NCBI GenBank assembly: GCA_013297885.1
Contig: JAAFIR010000009.1
Span: 5,001-69,000, forward strand
Reading direction: 5' to 3'
DNA length: 64,000 bases
Source of the DNA: Leptospirales bacterium
Lineage (GTDB): Bacteria > Spirochaetota > Leptospiria > Leptospirales > Leptospiraceae
Below, one piece after another: positions 18,322 to 27,112 of this stretch (positions within the stretch are counted from its first letter, which is position 1; every line of letters starts with the position of its first letter). The notes under the pieces were generated by a model. That model saw only the letters and a list, made by a program, of their open reading frames with translations. It made no database searches and had not been told where the DNA came from. The translations under genes were made by a program, and so were the position numbers.

Positions 18322-20064
18322 ATGGCAGATTTAAAAAAAGAAATTCTTTCAAAAAAGAGATTTGGTATTTCTTTACATTTAGTTTCATTATTAACTAAAG
18401 AATCATTCGAAATAGGTGATTTTTTGACTCTTGAAAAACTAATTCCATTTTTAAAAAACACTGGAATAAGCATTTTACAAATTCTTCCTCTGAATGACAT
18501 GGGTTTTGGTAGAAGTCCATATAGTTCTATCTCTGCTTTTGCAATAGATCCGCTTTATATCTCGTTAAAAAAATTAGGTATCGAAAAATTTTCTAGAAAA
18601 TCAAAAATTGAATTTACTCAGATTAATATCAAACGAGTTAGAGAATTAAAAATAATTCAATTAAAAGAATTTTTTGAAAGTATAAAAACGAATGAACTTC
18701 AAAAAAAATTAGAAACTTTCCAAAAAGATCACTCTTGGTTAAAATCATATATTGCTTTTAGAATTAAATACAATGAATTTATGGGACAAGATTTTTCAAC
18801 TTGGGAAGAAGATTATTCAATAGAATATGAAAATAGAATTTTAGAAGAAAATGAAACTGAAAAAAATTTTTTACTATTTTTACAATATACCGCTTTTGCA
18901 CAATTAAATGAAATAAAAAATCTATTTGAAGAAAATAAAATTTACTTAAAAGGTGATATGCCAATACTAACATCAAAAAATTCCTCAGATGTTTGGGCAA
19001 ATAGAAAATACTTTTATTTAAATCTAAACGCTGGAGCACCTCCAGATCAATTTAGTGAAGAAGGACAAAATTGGTCATTTCCGATTTTTAACTGGGATGA
19101 AATTAAAAAAGATAATTATTCTTGGTGGATAGATAGATTAAAGTTTTTAGAAAATTTTTTCCATCTATATCGAATTGATCATGTTCTTGGTATGTACAGA
19201 ATTTGGGCAATTCCTGAAAATGCAACTTCAGCAAAAAAAGGTTATTATTTTCCACAGATTGGAGTTAGTAAAAAAGAATTTGAAGAATTAGAACTTAATC
19301 CCTTAGAATTTTTGGAAAGAAAAATTATTTATGAGTTTGAAAAAGATAAATTTATTTTTTATTGGGACTTTTATAAATTTCCAGGCTACTACACATTAGA
19401 TGAAGAAATTAAAAAAAAACTTTTTCCACTTTCACATAAGCATTTAAATAATGAAGAAAAGACTTGGAAAAAAAAGGGTGAAGAAGTTTTGAATCTATTT
19501 TTTGACACAACAAATATGTTAGCTTGTGCTGAGGATTTAGGTGCAGTTCCTGGATTTGTTAGAGATAGCATTAAAGAAAATGAAATTATTGGTCTAGATA
19601 TTATTCGTTGGACAAGATCTTTAGAAAATGGTGAGTTTATAAAACCAGACGGTTACAGAAAAACTGCTGTTTCATCTTTTTCTGTTCATGATACTTCATT
19701 AGCATTAGATTGGTGGAATGAATTAAATGAAAATGATAAAAAAGATTTTTCTTTATTAGTTGGTTCAAAAGAAATCAATAAATCAGACTGGCTTAAAAAA
19801 TTAATACAATTTGCTTCCAGCACAAATAGTTTATTTTCAATTCAACTATTCCAAGATATTTTATTTGATGAAAATTTATTTTCAAGTTTAGAAAAAAAAT
19901 TAAATCCACTACTTCAACCAGAATTACATAGAATAAATATTCCTGGAACACATGAAGATAAAAACTGGGGTTACCGATTTCCAATTTTTTTAGAAGAAAT
20001 TATGAATTCAGAAAAACTGAAAAACGATTTACAGGAAATTTTAAAACAAACTGATAGATTTTAA
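18322..20064 (+). CDS. malQ: 4-alpha-glucanotransferase (amylomaltase)
   Basis: A 580-residue GH77 enzyme. Markers in order are GISLHLVSL at the start, ILPLNDMG with SPYSSISAFAIDPLYI, the nucleophile Asp region FRIDHVLGMYRIWAIP (YRIDHVLG), the acid/base Glu region CAEDLGAVP, and the second catalytic Asp region SFSVHDTS, ending in NIPGTHEDKNWGYRFP. It transfers glucan segments during maltodextrin or glycogen metabolism in the cytoplasm. Its stop overlaps the ispD ATG as TAATG, so it is co-translated with ispD although the pathways are unrelated. Confidence 0.95.
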   Translation: MADLKKEILSKKRFGISLHLVSLLTKESFEIGDFLTLEKLIPFLKNTGISILQILPLNDMGFGRSPYSSISAFAIDPLYISLKKLGIEKFSRKSKIEFTQINIKRVRELKIIQLKEFFESIKTNELQKKLETFQKDHSWLKSYIAFRIKYNEFMGQDFSTWEEDYSIEYENRILEENETEKNFLLFLQYTAFAQLNEIKNLFEENKIYLKGDMPILTSKNSSDVWANRKYFYLNLNAGAPPDQFSEEGQNWSFPIFNWDEIKKDNYSWWIDRLKFLENFFHLYRIDHVLGMYRIWAIPENATSAKKGYYFPQIGVSKKEFEELELNPLEFLERKIIYEFEKDKFIFYWDFYKFPGYYTLDEEIKKKLFPLSHKHLNNEEKTWKKKGEEVLNLFFDTTNMLACAEDLGAVPGFVRDSIKENEIIGLDIIRWTRSLENGEFIKPDGYRKTAVSSFSVHDTSLALDWWNELNENDKKDFSLLVGSKEINKSDWLKKLIQFASSTNSLFSIQLFQDILFDENLFSSLEKKLNPLLQPELHRINIPGTHEDKNWGYRFPIFLEEIMNSEKLKNDLQEILKQTDRF

Positions 20065-20759
20065 TGAATAACATTTATGGTGTAATTCTAGCTGGTGGAT
20101 CCGGTACTAGAATGAAAAATCAAATTCCAAAACAATTTATGAAAATTGGAGGAATAACATTACTAGAACACTCAGTGAAAAAATTTAAGTCTTGGGGTTT
20201 TTTTAAATCTATCATTATTGTTTCCAATCCTGATTATATTTTTGAAACAGAAAAATTATTGATCAAGTATCTTGAAGCAAATGATAGAATAATTGAAGGA
20301 GGAGAAACAAGGCATGTCTCTAGTTTAAATGGAATTTCTGCAATACCTTATGATGAAAATGATGTTATCATTATTCACGATTCTGCTAGACCCTATTTTC
20401 TAAACCAAGAACTTCATGAAATTGCAAATTCTGCATTAATGTATGGAGTTTCAAGTATTGCTGAAAATGTAACAGATACAGTCGTTCAATCTACAAATTC
20501 TAAAGTAGAAAATATTTTGAATAGAGACTCAATCTATTTAATTAAAACTCCTCAAGGAATTCACTCTTCGGTTTTGAAAAATTTACTTAAGAATCAATCA
20601 AATACACTACCAACAGATCTTTGCTCTTGGGCAAAATCGATTGGAATAGAATCTTATCTTGTTCATTCCAATCCATTTAATATAAAAGTTACCAAAGAGG
20701 GAGATCTGGAAATTGCTGAAAAATATTTGGATTTATTTAATAAACTGGAGACAAATTGA
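20064..20759 (+). CDS. ispD: 2-C-methyl-D-erythritol 4-phosphate cytidylyltransferase
   Basis: 231 residues, the usual length. The N-terminal CTP-binding loop is LAGGSGTRMKNQIPKQF, with IIIVSNPDY, IIHDSARP and KTPQG in the expected order; VTKEGDLEIAEKYL closes the domain. It activates MEP with CTP in the non-mevalonate isoprenoid pathway. It overlaps malQ by one base, and the following DUF309 gene starts at a TTG inside its stop codon. Confidence 0.95.
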   Translation: MNNIYGVILAGGSGTRMKNQIPKQFMKIGGITLLEHSVKKFKSWGFFKSIIIVSNPDYIFETEKLLIKYLEANDRIIEGGETRHVSSLNGISAIPYDENDVIIIHDSARPYFLNQELHEIANSALMYGVSSIAENVTDTVVQSTNSKVENILNRDSIYLIKTPQGIHSSVLKNLLKNQSNTLPTDLCSWAKSIGIESYLVHSNPFNIKVTKEGDLEIAEKYLDLFNKLETN

Positions 20760-21211
20760 AATTTGATCCAGAAGTAAATCCTATACTCGAAAAAATTTCT
20801 TCCACCACTTCACCTGAAGAAACTAGAGATTTTGCTTTTGAACAAGGAATTTTATTTTATAAGAGAAAAAAATTTTTTGAGACACATGAAATTTTTGAAT
20901 TTCAGTGGAAAAAAGAAAAAGATGAATTCAAATTATTTTTACAAGCATTAATTCAAATTTCAATTGCTATGAATAAAATTTTTGTAAATCCAAATTTAGT
21001 TGGGGCAAAATCTCAATCTGAAAAAGCAGTTTCTAAACTAAAAGATCTTTTAGAAAAAAATTTCTTTACAGATACAGGAAAAAATTTTACTAAAAATTTA
21101 ATTTTAAATTTAGAAAGTTTAATTTTTAAATTAGATAGAAACCAAGATTTGGATTTATACCAAGAATTTAGTTTTGAATTTGAATATAAAAAACTAATAA
21201 AAGAGATTTAA
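20756..21211 (+). CDS. DUF309 domain protein, TTG start
   Basis: A 151-residue protein. The motif FDFEQG-FYKRKKFFETHEIFEFQWK (given here in two parts: EQGILFYKRKKFFETHE and IFEFQWKK) followed by LFLQALIQISIAM is the DUF309 signature of a small helical fold found in many bacteria, with no fixed biochemical role. The start is TTG at 20756, overlapping the ispD TGA, with GGAG eight bases upstream acting as ribosome site. There is no signal peptide. It closes the malQ-ispD run. Confidence 0.82.
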   Translation: MKFDPEVNPILEKISSTTSPEETRDFAFEQGILFYKRKKFFETHEIFEFQWKKEKDEFKLFLQALIQISIAMNKIFVNPNLVGAKSQSEKAVSKLKDLLEKNFFTDTGKNFTKNLILNLESLIFKLDRNQDLDLYQEFSFEFEYKKLIKEI

Positions 21212-21287
21212 AAATTTAGTTACAAGAAATTTTATGAATTTAATTTTACTATTATTTGAAATGAGATTAATTCTAGGAGATATCTAA

Positions 21288-22502
21288 ATGAAATTTTTAT
21301 TTAATGTAATTTTACTTTTGATAATTATTTTAAATTGTAATCCTCCTTCTTACAAAAGTCCATGTAGCCAAGAATCAAATTTTTTTAAAGCATATGCAAC
21401 GTATAATACAATTGCACAAAATAAACAAGATTTTTGTGGTATAAAAATAACTAGGACAAGCACATTCACAGCAACAGGAGTTGGGACAGGAACAGGTATT
21501 GGCACAGGAACAGGTATTGGCACAGGGACGAGTCCAGCTGTTTTATCTTCCACAAAAGACATCATAGCTTATTCCATTCCTTCCCTTGGAGTTACAGGAA
21601 TCATAAATGGAACATCAATTAGTTTGTCTTCAACTACCGTAAATAGTTTCACTCCTCAAATTGCAATATTCACAATTACAGGAGCTTCTGTTTCAGTTTC
21701 TGGAACTCCTCAAATTAGTGGAACCACTGCCAATAATTTTTCATCCAATTTAAACTATTTAGTAACTGCTGCTGATGGATCAACAAAAACATATACTGTT
21801 ACATTTACCGCACCAAGAGCTTTAGGTGGAGGTTCGTCACTTCGAATTTGGTTAAGAGCAGATGGATTAATATTACCAGATAATTCACAAGTTACTAGTT
21901 GGAGTGATAGTAGTGGATCTGGAAATGATTTCATTCAAAACACTAGTGCTTTAAAACCTATTTTTCGAACCAATCAAATTAAAGGTTTACCTGTTTTAAA
22001 TTTTTCAGGTGGAAAAAACATGGGTATCGCAGGAGCTACCATGTTACATTTGGATGCAAGTGGAAGTTTTTTTATTGTATTTAAAATGAATGCTTCTACA
22101 AATTCACAATCCATATTTAATGTTGGAGGTTCTAATAATAGGCAATTTGATTTAACTCATCCAAGTTTAAATTTTTCACCAGGCAGAAATGGTGTTGGAA
22201 GTTGGATTACATCTGGAGCTTCAATTCCATTATCCACTTTTTTAGCAATTGGAACTGTATAGTTATTAACTACAAGTTCAAATGAATTTTGGAATGGAGA
22301 TTTAAAAGGGACTCAAACAGCTGGTTTATATACTTATGCTGGTGGAACAACTGGTTATATTTCAAATAATTTATTGGATGCTGATATTGCTGAAATCTTA
22401 TTTTTCAATACTGCCCTTTCTCAAAACGAAGTGGACAAAGTTTTTTGTTATCTTAGAGCAAAATACGATTTAACTTCCACAAACACAAGTTGTGGAATTT
22501 AG
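21288..22502 (+). pseudogene. LamG-like lipoprotein interrupted by an in-frame TAG
   Basis: The ATG at 21288 opens a lipoprotein signal (MKFLFNVILLLIIILNCNPP). A Gly-Thr repeat linker follows, then a small cadherin/Big-like domain (residues 85-175) and a LamG/concanavalin-like domain from about 180 (LRIWLRADGL, SWSDSSGSGNDF). A TAG at 22260-22262 stops it after 324 residues, inside the LamG fold. The same frame then continues for 79 sense codons to TAG at 22500, with the expected LamG ending (DADIAEILFFNTALS, then a paired Cys). The natural protein was therefore about 404 residues. One base change would restore it, so it is a young pseudogene, a read-through gene or an assembly error. Confidence 0.8.
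21486..21528 (+). repeat. 18-bp tandem repeat encoding Gly-Thr linker
   Basis: Two perfect copies of ACAGGAACAGGTATTGGC plus a partial third lie in frame in the LamG lipoprotein, encoding the TGTGIG linker just after the lipobox region. Copy-number slippage would change linker length by six residues without shifting the frame. Confidence 0.85.
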
Positions 22503-22533
22503 TTGTTTCTGATAGAGAAAATTTTTTCTTCAT

Positions 22534-22603
22534 AAGCGATAGTGATACAAAATGTCGCGAAGCGAGTGCGAAGCACGGAACCATTTTGTAGCACGGTTTT
22601 TCC
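22534..22603 (+). repeat. Structured intergenic repeat, copy R1
   Basis: Block A is AAGCGATAGTGAT. Then comes an outer stem TACAAAATG (22546-22554) pairing with CATTTTGTA (22582-22590). It encloses two mini-hairpins with GAA loops, TCGC-GAA-GCGA and GTGC-GAA-GCAC. Block B, AGCACGGTTTTTCC, follows. It is much richer in G+C than its surroundings and lies after the LamG pseudogene. Copy R2 near 30.9 kb is the same element in opposite orientation. Confidence 0.88.
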
Positions 22604-22787
22604 AAGGGAATTAAGAATTTTGAATGAAGAATTAAAAATTGAAACTAAGAATTTTTTACTTCTTTTTCAAATTTATCATTTTTAATTTTTCATTCTTTTC
22701 TAGATCAAATGGAAAAAATCACCCAAAAAAAAATTTAGAGTAAAATAAATGTAGAAAAATTAAAGCCCAAGTTTCAATTTGTTTTTT
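22604..22787. other. AT-rich intergenic spacer beside repeat R1
   Basis: No gene is visible. It contains loosely repeated GAATTAAAAATT/TTAATTTTTCATTC-type strings in both directions. Similar strings adjoin repeat R5 (about 52.85 kb) and the palindrome at 55.6 kb. Confidence 0.5.
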
Positions 22788-23648
22788 ATGAAAAGAATCC
22801 TATTCCTTGTAACAATCCTTCAATCTTATTTATTCCAAAATTGTAGTCGTTTGGATTTAATTGATTACTCACCTAAAATTTCGCCTAAGGCTTTTTTGGA
22901 ATCTCAACATTTTATAAATATCAAACTTGGGGATTTAGAATTTGTTTTAAGCCAACCAGTTTCTTCATTGATAGTTTATTTTGTTAGTTTTTATACGATC
23001 TATGTAGGATTTCTTTTTTTAAAAGATTTAAAAAATCAGAAGTCTAGACTTTGGTGGGGGGTAGGACTATTACTCACTGGAATTGGTGCAGTATTTGCTG
23101 GAACTAGCTACCAAGCATTTGGTTATGAAATTAAATGTGCTGGAAAAGAATTTTGTTCATGGACTAGCACTTGGGAAATCATTTACGAAATTTTTACAGG
23201 TCCTGGTATGAATGCATTTTTAATTGCATCTGCTTATTCTAACACAACAGGAAATTTTAGAAAATCAATTATTTATTATGCTATTATAAATACTGCTCTT
23301 TATGTAGGTTTAAATCTTTATGGTGCTGTTGTTCCAATTCAATTTTTTGTTTCATTTGAATTTTTAATGGCAGTTTCCACTCCTTCAGTTTTATTTTTTA
23401 TTTGGTTGTACCAAAACTCTTATACTAAAAATAAAGATGTTATGAGTTTGTATTTGAGAAATTCTTGGATTGTTTTGATATTGGTTATTGTCGCTTATGT
23501 GGTGTACATGATTTTAGGCATCACACAAAGTTTATGGAAAAATGGAATTTGGTTTTCAGAAAATGATGTACTTCATGTGGGAATGATTTATTGGATTTAT
23601 TATATTCATAAAAATTTAGTGAATAAAGTAAAAGATGTGAGTATATAA
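22788..23648 (+). CDS. Polytopic membrane protein of unknown function, about 286 aa
   Basis: I start it at the ATG at 22788 (MKRILFLVTILQSYLFQNC) rather than the upstream TTG. An N-terminal signal-like segment ends in QNC, possibly a lipobox or simply TM1. About seven hydrophobic segments follow. The last ends DVLHVGMIYWIYYIHK, with His residues four to fourteen positions apart. The seven-segment layout with a late His-rich helix faintly recalls the CREST hydrolase superfamily, but key residues cannot be aligned by eye, so I give no function. It ends before a bidirectional terminator hairpin. Confidence 0.72.
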   Translation: MKRILFLVTILQSYLFQNCSRLDLIDYSPKISPKAFLESQHFINIKLGDLEFVLSQPVSSLIVYFVSFYTIYVGFLFLKDLKNQKSRLWWGVGLLLTGIGAVFAGTSYQAFGYEIKCAGKEFCSWTSTWEIIYEIFTGPGMNAFLIASAYSNTTGNFRKSIIYYAIINTALYVGLNLYGAVVPIQFFVSFEFLMAVSTPSVLFFIWLYQNSYTKNKDVMSLYLRNSWIVLILVIVAYVVYMILGITQSLWKNGIWFSENDVLHVGMIYWIYYIHKNLVNKVKDVSI

Positions 23649-23696
23649 TCTTTTTAATTTATAAAACAAATATTACAAATTATAAAGAAAGGAAAA

Positions 23697-23736
23697 TTAG
23701 TTTTTCTTAAGCTAGTCTTTGTTTAAGAAAAACTAA
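23697..23736. terminator. Bidirectional intrinsic terminator between convergent genes
   Basis: TTAGTTTTTCTTAA (23697-23710) is a perfect 14-base inverted match to TTAAGAAAAACTAA (23723-23736). The stem contains T runs on both strands. It sits between the stop of the membrane protein (23648) and the stop of the convergent metallophosphoesterase (23733), so it can serve both. Confidence 0.75.
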
Positions 23737-24590
23737 AATTGTATCAAAGGAAGTTCAGTAATTTTTTTTTCCCTTTTTTGATAAGCAAATCTTTTCAATT
23801 TTATGTTTTCATTTTCTAATTCAATTAGATGAAAACCTGTTTCATGAGTTTTGTCCCATAGTCTTGTGCTAGAAGCGGAATTGATGATTGTGAATGGAAT
23901 TTTCTCATCTTCTAATTTTACCCAATTTGTATGAGCATGACCATGAAGGTATAAATGAATTTTTTTTTCTTTTAAAACCTGAACCACCTCATCACGATTA
24001 GTCATTTTATGATAAATAGATTCTTCATGTCGTGGGTCATTCCAAATTGGATGATGACAAACTAAAATTATTTTTTTTGAAGAATGATTTTTTTTTAAAA
24101 TATCCAGTGACTTGTTCAAAATTTCTAAATCAATTTTTCCGCTGGCATTAGCAATTGGAGTTGGGGAATTTGAATCAAGCCCAAGAAAAATTTTGTCTTC
24201 TAGAATTTTGATTTTTGAATATCCGTTATCTAAAATATCTTCACCTAAAAACTCACCAAAATATTTTTCAAATAAATGAATATTTTTTTCTGAATAACGA
24301 TCATGATTTCCGGGAATGATAAAAGTTTTTTTATTTAAGATTGGACTTAAAATTTTTTTTGCTTCAGAAAATTCTTTTTCATGAGAAATATTTGTAATAT
24401 CACCAGAAATTACTAAAATATCATAGTTTGAATTATTAATATGAATCATAATTTCTTTTATTACATCTATTGGGTGAAGTTTTCTTCTTCTAAAATGAAA
24501 ATTCAAATACCCAATTAAAGATTTTCCTAAAAGAGAAAAAACTCTAAGTTTTGTTGGTAAATGTAAATCTGAAATATGAATGATTTTCAT
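23733..24590 (-). CDS. Calcineurin-like metallophosphoesterase
   Basis: 285 residues with the full dimetal set: ISDLHLP at the start, ISGDITN, IPGNHDR, CHHPIWND and LHGHAHTNW. It probably hydrolyses a phosphomonoester or cyclic nucleotide diester in the cytoplasm; the substrate is not indicated. The ATG at 24590 shares a base with the stop of the lipoyl-domain gene, so the two are coupled. Its 3' end lies in the terminator hairpin. Confidence 0.9.
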   Translation of the reverse strand: MKIIHISDLHLPTKLRVFSLLGKSLIGYLNFHFRRRKLHPIDVIKEIMIHINNSNYDILVISGDITNISHEKEFSEAKKILSPILNKKTFIIPGNHDRYSEKNIHLFEKYFGEFLGEDILDNGYSKIKILEDKIFLGLDSNSPTPIANASGKIDLEILNKSLDILKKNHSSKKIILVCHHPIWNDPRHEESIYHKMTNRDEVVQVLKEKKIHLYLHGHAHTNWVKLEDEKIPFTIINSASSTRLWDKTHETGFHLIELENENIKLKRFAYQKREKKITELPLIQF

Positions 24591-24835
24591 TAATCTAGTT
24601 CTAAAACCCCAAGAATTTGGTTTTTAGTGACAATATCACCTGAATTGGCAAAAATTGATTTGAGTATTCCTGAATGAGGGGACTCGACAGGGAATGCTGC
24701 TTTGTCAGTGACTAATTCTAGCAACTCATCCCCTACTTTCACTGTCTGATTAACAGAAACATACCATTTTAGTAGTTCAATTTTATCTGTATCACCTAAA
24801 TCGGGAGTTTTTAACTCAAAGCTTTTTGAATCCAT
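24590..24835 (-). CDS. Stand-alone lipoyl/biotinyl domain protein, 81 aa
   Basis: The whole protein is one lipoyl domain: [20 protein letters not shown], then [21 protein letters not shown], with the lipoylated Lys in TDKA, and a closing repeat strand ending GVLELD. There is no catalytic acyltransferase domain, so it is not an E2 enzyme by itself. It may be a mobile carrier, a regulator or a separated E2 domain. It is coupled to the metallophosphoesterase by a one-base overlap. The DKA core favours lipoate over biotin, which usually sits in MKM. Confidence 0.85.
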   Translation of the reverse strand: MDSKSFELKTPDLGDTDKIELLKWYVSVNQTVKVGDELLELVTDKAAFPVESPHSGILKSIFANSGDIVTKNQILGVLELD

Positions 24836-24918
24836 AAATTAAATCCTACTTGCCAGTATAACCTTTAAAATTAATTTGAAATTAATTCTTTAAATACAAG
24901 TCTTAATTAAATAGTTTT

Positions 24919-25758
24919 ATGACAAATACAAAAAAATTCTTATCTAGTTCAGAAATCAATGCTTCAATGGATGAAATCATCAAAAGAAATAGTATTCATC
25001 TACAATTGACTGGTCTAACTCGTGACACTCGTGATATAATCTCTAGTATCATCAATGGTCTTTTAGAAAGAATCGGAGTTGATCCACTTTCTTCTTTTCA
25101 TTTATTTAGCGGTCTAATGGAAGCTTTACTTAATGCTTTAAAAAGTAACATTCGATTTACAATTTTTAAAAATGAATTAGCAAATAAATTAAAAGATGTA
25201 GAAAATTCTGAACAAGAAATTGAAAGACTTTTAAATATAATAATGGATACATCTGCTCTAAGAGATGCAATGCAAAGATATGTGGTTCCAGAAAAAATCA
25301 AAAAATTAGTTCAATCCATTTTATCTTTAGAAGACAAAGTTAGAGTTAAAAAAGCTAATATTTCTGAAAATGATAAAGACTTTTTATTTTCAGTTCGCGA
25401 AAAAATGAAATCAGAAAACAGGAAAATTTCAGTAAAAATCCGTCTTGATGAACAAGAACTTTATATTCGAATCAAAAATGATTCTCCAATAATGGATTCT
25501 GATATGGATAGAATTGGTGAATCTAGGGTTAAACATTTTCAACTCTTTGAAGAAGGAAGATCTTCAGATTATTTCCGCCCTGAATATTTGGATGAAAAAG
25601 AATCAGCTGGATTTGGTATTGCAATGATTGATGAAGGTTTTTATAGTATGGGTTTAAATCCACTTGAGCAATTTACTTATACTCAAGGTAAAACTGCAAC
25701 AACTGTTTATATGACATATCCTTTAGAAAAACTCAAATCTGGTGCATTTTCTTTATAA
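24919..25758 (+). CDS. GHKL-type ATP-binding protein without kinase core
   Basis: 279 residues, cytoplasmic. An N box-like MEALLNALKSN near residue 70 and a G2-like ESAGFGIAMIDEGF near residue 235 indicate a histidine-kinase-like ATPase fold, with an unusual helical insertion between them (residues 85-155). No phosphorylatable HisKA helix, receiver or membrane segment is present. Such proteins often act as anti-sigma or switch kinases. Divergent from the lipoyl gene with an 83-base gap. Function is otherwise unknown. Confidence 0.68.
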   Translation: MTNTKKFLSSSEINASMDEIIKRNSIHLQLTGLTRDTRDIISSIINGLLERIGVDPLSSFHLFSGLMEALLNALKSNIRFTIFKNELANKLKDVENSEQEIERLLNIIMDTSALRDAMQRYVVPEKIKKLVQSILSLEDKVRVKKANISENDKDFLFSVREKMKSENRKISVKIRLDEQELYIRIKNDSPIMDSDMDRIGESRVKHFQLFEEGRSSDYFRPEYLDEKESAGFGIAMIDEGFYSMGLNPLEQFTYTQGKTATTVYMTYPLEKLKSGAFSL

Positions 25759-25821
25759 TTTTATAATTATAAAATACTGTTTTAATTTTTAATTCAATTT
25801 TCTATATTAGATTTTATTAAT

Positions 25822-26715
25822 ATGCCGAAACAATTTTATAACTTAAAAATTAAATTATTTTTATTTTTTTTATCCCATTCTATTTATTCGGAAACTATTC
25901 TACTTGAAAATTTGGAATATGATAATCCTGTTTTAAAAGAGCTCAGAGAGTTTGTAAAAATAAATTTAAAAAATTCTAAATCTAGTTCTGAACTTCCCAC
26001 CAAATTAAAATTTTATAAGTACAAAGTTTCTAAAGGTGATAATTTTTTTAGAATTATGGCTAGAACTGGAATGAATATTGATACACTTTCATCAGCTAAT
26101 CACTTAAGTTCACCACAAGATATTAGAGTTGGAATGATACTCATGATTCCAAACATGAGAGGTGTTTATGATATTGATGAACTAGAAAAATCAGAAAAGA
26201 ATAAAAAGATTTTATCTGAAAAATATGACGTATATGAAAAAAATATGATTTTTGATGAGGAAAGAAAAGAATATTTTTTTGCAGGTAAAACACTGACCAA
26301 ATTAGAAAAATCTTTTTTTTATGGACTAGTTTTTCATCCTCCACTTCAAAAAGGTTCACTCACATCAGGATATGGAACTAGAACAGATCCATTTACAAAG
26401 AAAAAAACATTTCATGGTGGTCTAGACATTGCTTCATCTAAAGGAAGCCCAGTATATGCTTCTGCGGATGGAGAGGTAATTTTTTCTGATAAAAAAGGGG
26501 GATATGGTAAACTAATTATTATAAAACATATTATGGGATTTGAAACTAGATATGGCCATCTAGACGAGTTTAAAGTTAAAGAAGGTGAACTTGTAAAACG
26601 TGGTGACTTAATAGGAAAAGTTGGAAGCACTGGAAGAGCGACTGGTCCTCATCTACATTTTGAAGTAATCAGAAATAAAAAAAACGAAAAGCCAATTTTC
26701 TATAAACATTATTGA
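25822..26715 (+). CDS. LysM-M23 peptidoglycan endopeptidase
   Basis: 297 residues with an N-terminal signal or anchor (LKIKLFLFFLSHSIYS). A LysM domain at about 65-110 (YKVSKGDNFFRIMARTG, then VGMILMIPN) binds glycan. The M23 domain at about 170-290 has the zinc ligands in HGGLDI and HLHFEV, with YGHLDEF and VGSTGRATG between. It should cleave peptide cross-links in the periplasm or regulate an amidase. Both zinc motifs are intact, so it is expected to be active. Confidence 0.93.
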   Translation: MPKQFYNLKIKLFLFFLSHSIYSETILLENLEYDNPVLKELREFVKINLKNSKSSSELPTKLKFYKYKVSKGDNFFRIMARTGMNIDTLSSANHLSSPQDIRVGMILMIPNMRGVYDIDELEKSEKNKKILSEKYDVYEKNMIFDEERKEYFFAGKTLTKLEKSFFYGLVFHPPLQKGSLTSGYGTRTDPFTKKKTFHGGLDIASSKGSPVYASADGEVIFSDKKGGYGKLIIIKHIMGFETRYGHLDEFKVKEGELVKRGDLIGKVGSTGRATGPHLHFEVIRNKKNEKPIFYKHY

Positions 26716-26805
26716 ATTTTAATTTCTTGACAAGAATTTTAAATTTTTCAAATTCTATTCTTGAAATTTTATCTTTAATTAGTATTCATTTCGTTTTGTA
26801 CTAAT

Positions 26806-27088
26806 TTGGATTCTAAAAAAAATGGAATTAATTTAACTTTCTTAAATTTTTTAACTAGATTAAGTTCAATAAAAAGTATTACAGCAGGAATTGGCACTGG
26901 TACAATGACTTGTAAGTTCAGGAACTTGAAGTGGTATTGCAACAGGGATAACAATAAACTATTCTGTGTAAGTTCTTCCAACTTTTAACTATACTACAGA
27001 TGCTAGCGGAACGACTCAAATCAAAATTAGACCAAGCCATTCACCTTCTTCAAATGTTAATATAAATTTAGTTCAATTTAATAATTGA
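26806..27088 (+). pseudogene. Remnant of a Gly-Thr-linker lipoprotein
   Basis: An open stretch from 26806 reads SSIKSITAGIGTGT, similar to the linker of the lipoprotein at 21.3 kb. After a frame change near 26912 the reading continues as SGIATGITINYS and FNYTTDASGTTQIKIRPSH to a TGA at 27086-27088, crossed by TGA at 26927 and TAA at 26969. The composition matches the C-terminal part of an exported beta-rich protein. Several lesions make this a dead gene. No start or signal peptide survives. Confidence 0.6.
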
Positions 27089-27112
27089 GCATCTTATTCA
27101 GAGTCTAGTTAA

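Noticed and set aside
26806-26988. A 60-codon plus-strand frame as an intact small gene
   Set aside because: It has no ribosome site and its better-matching continuation lies in another frame, so it is part of a decayed lipoprotein gene.
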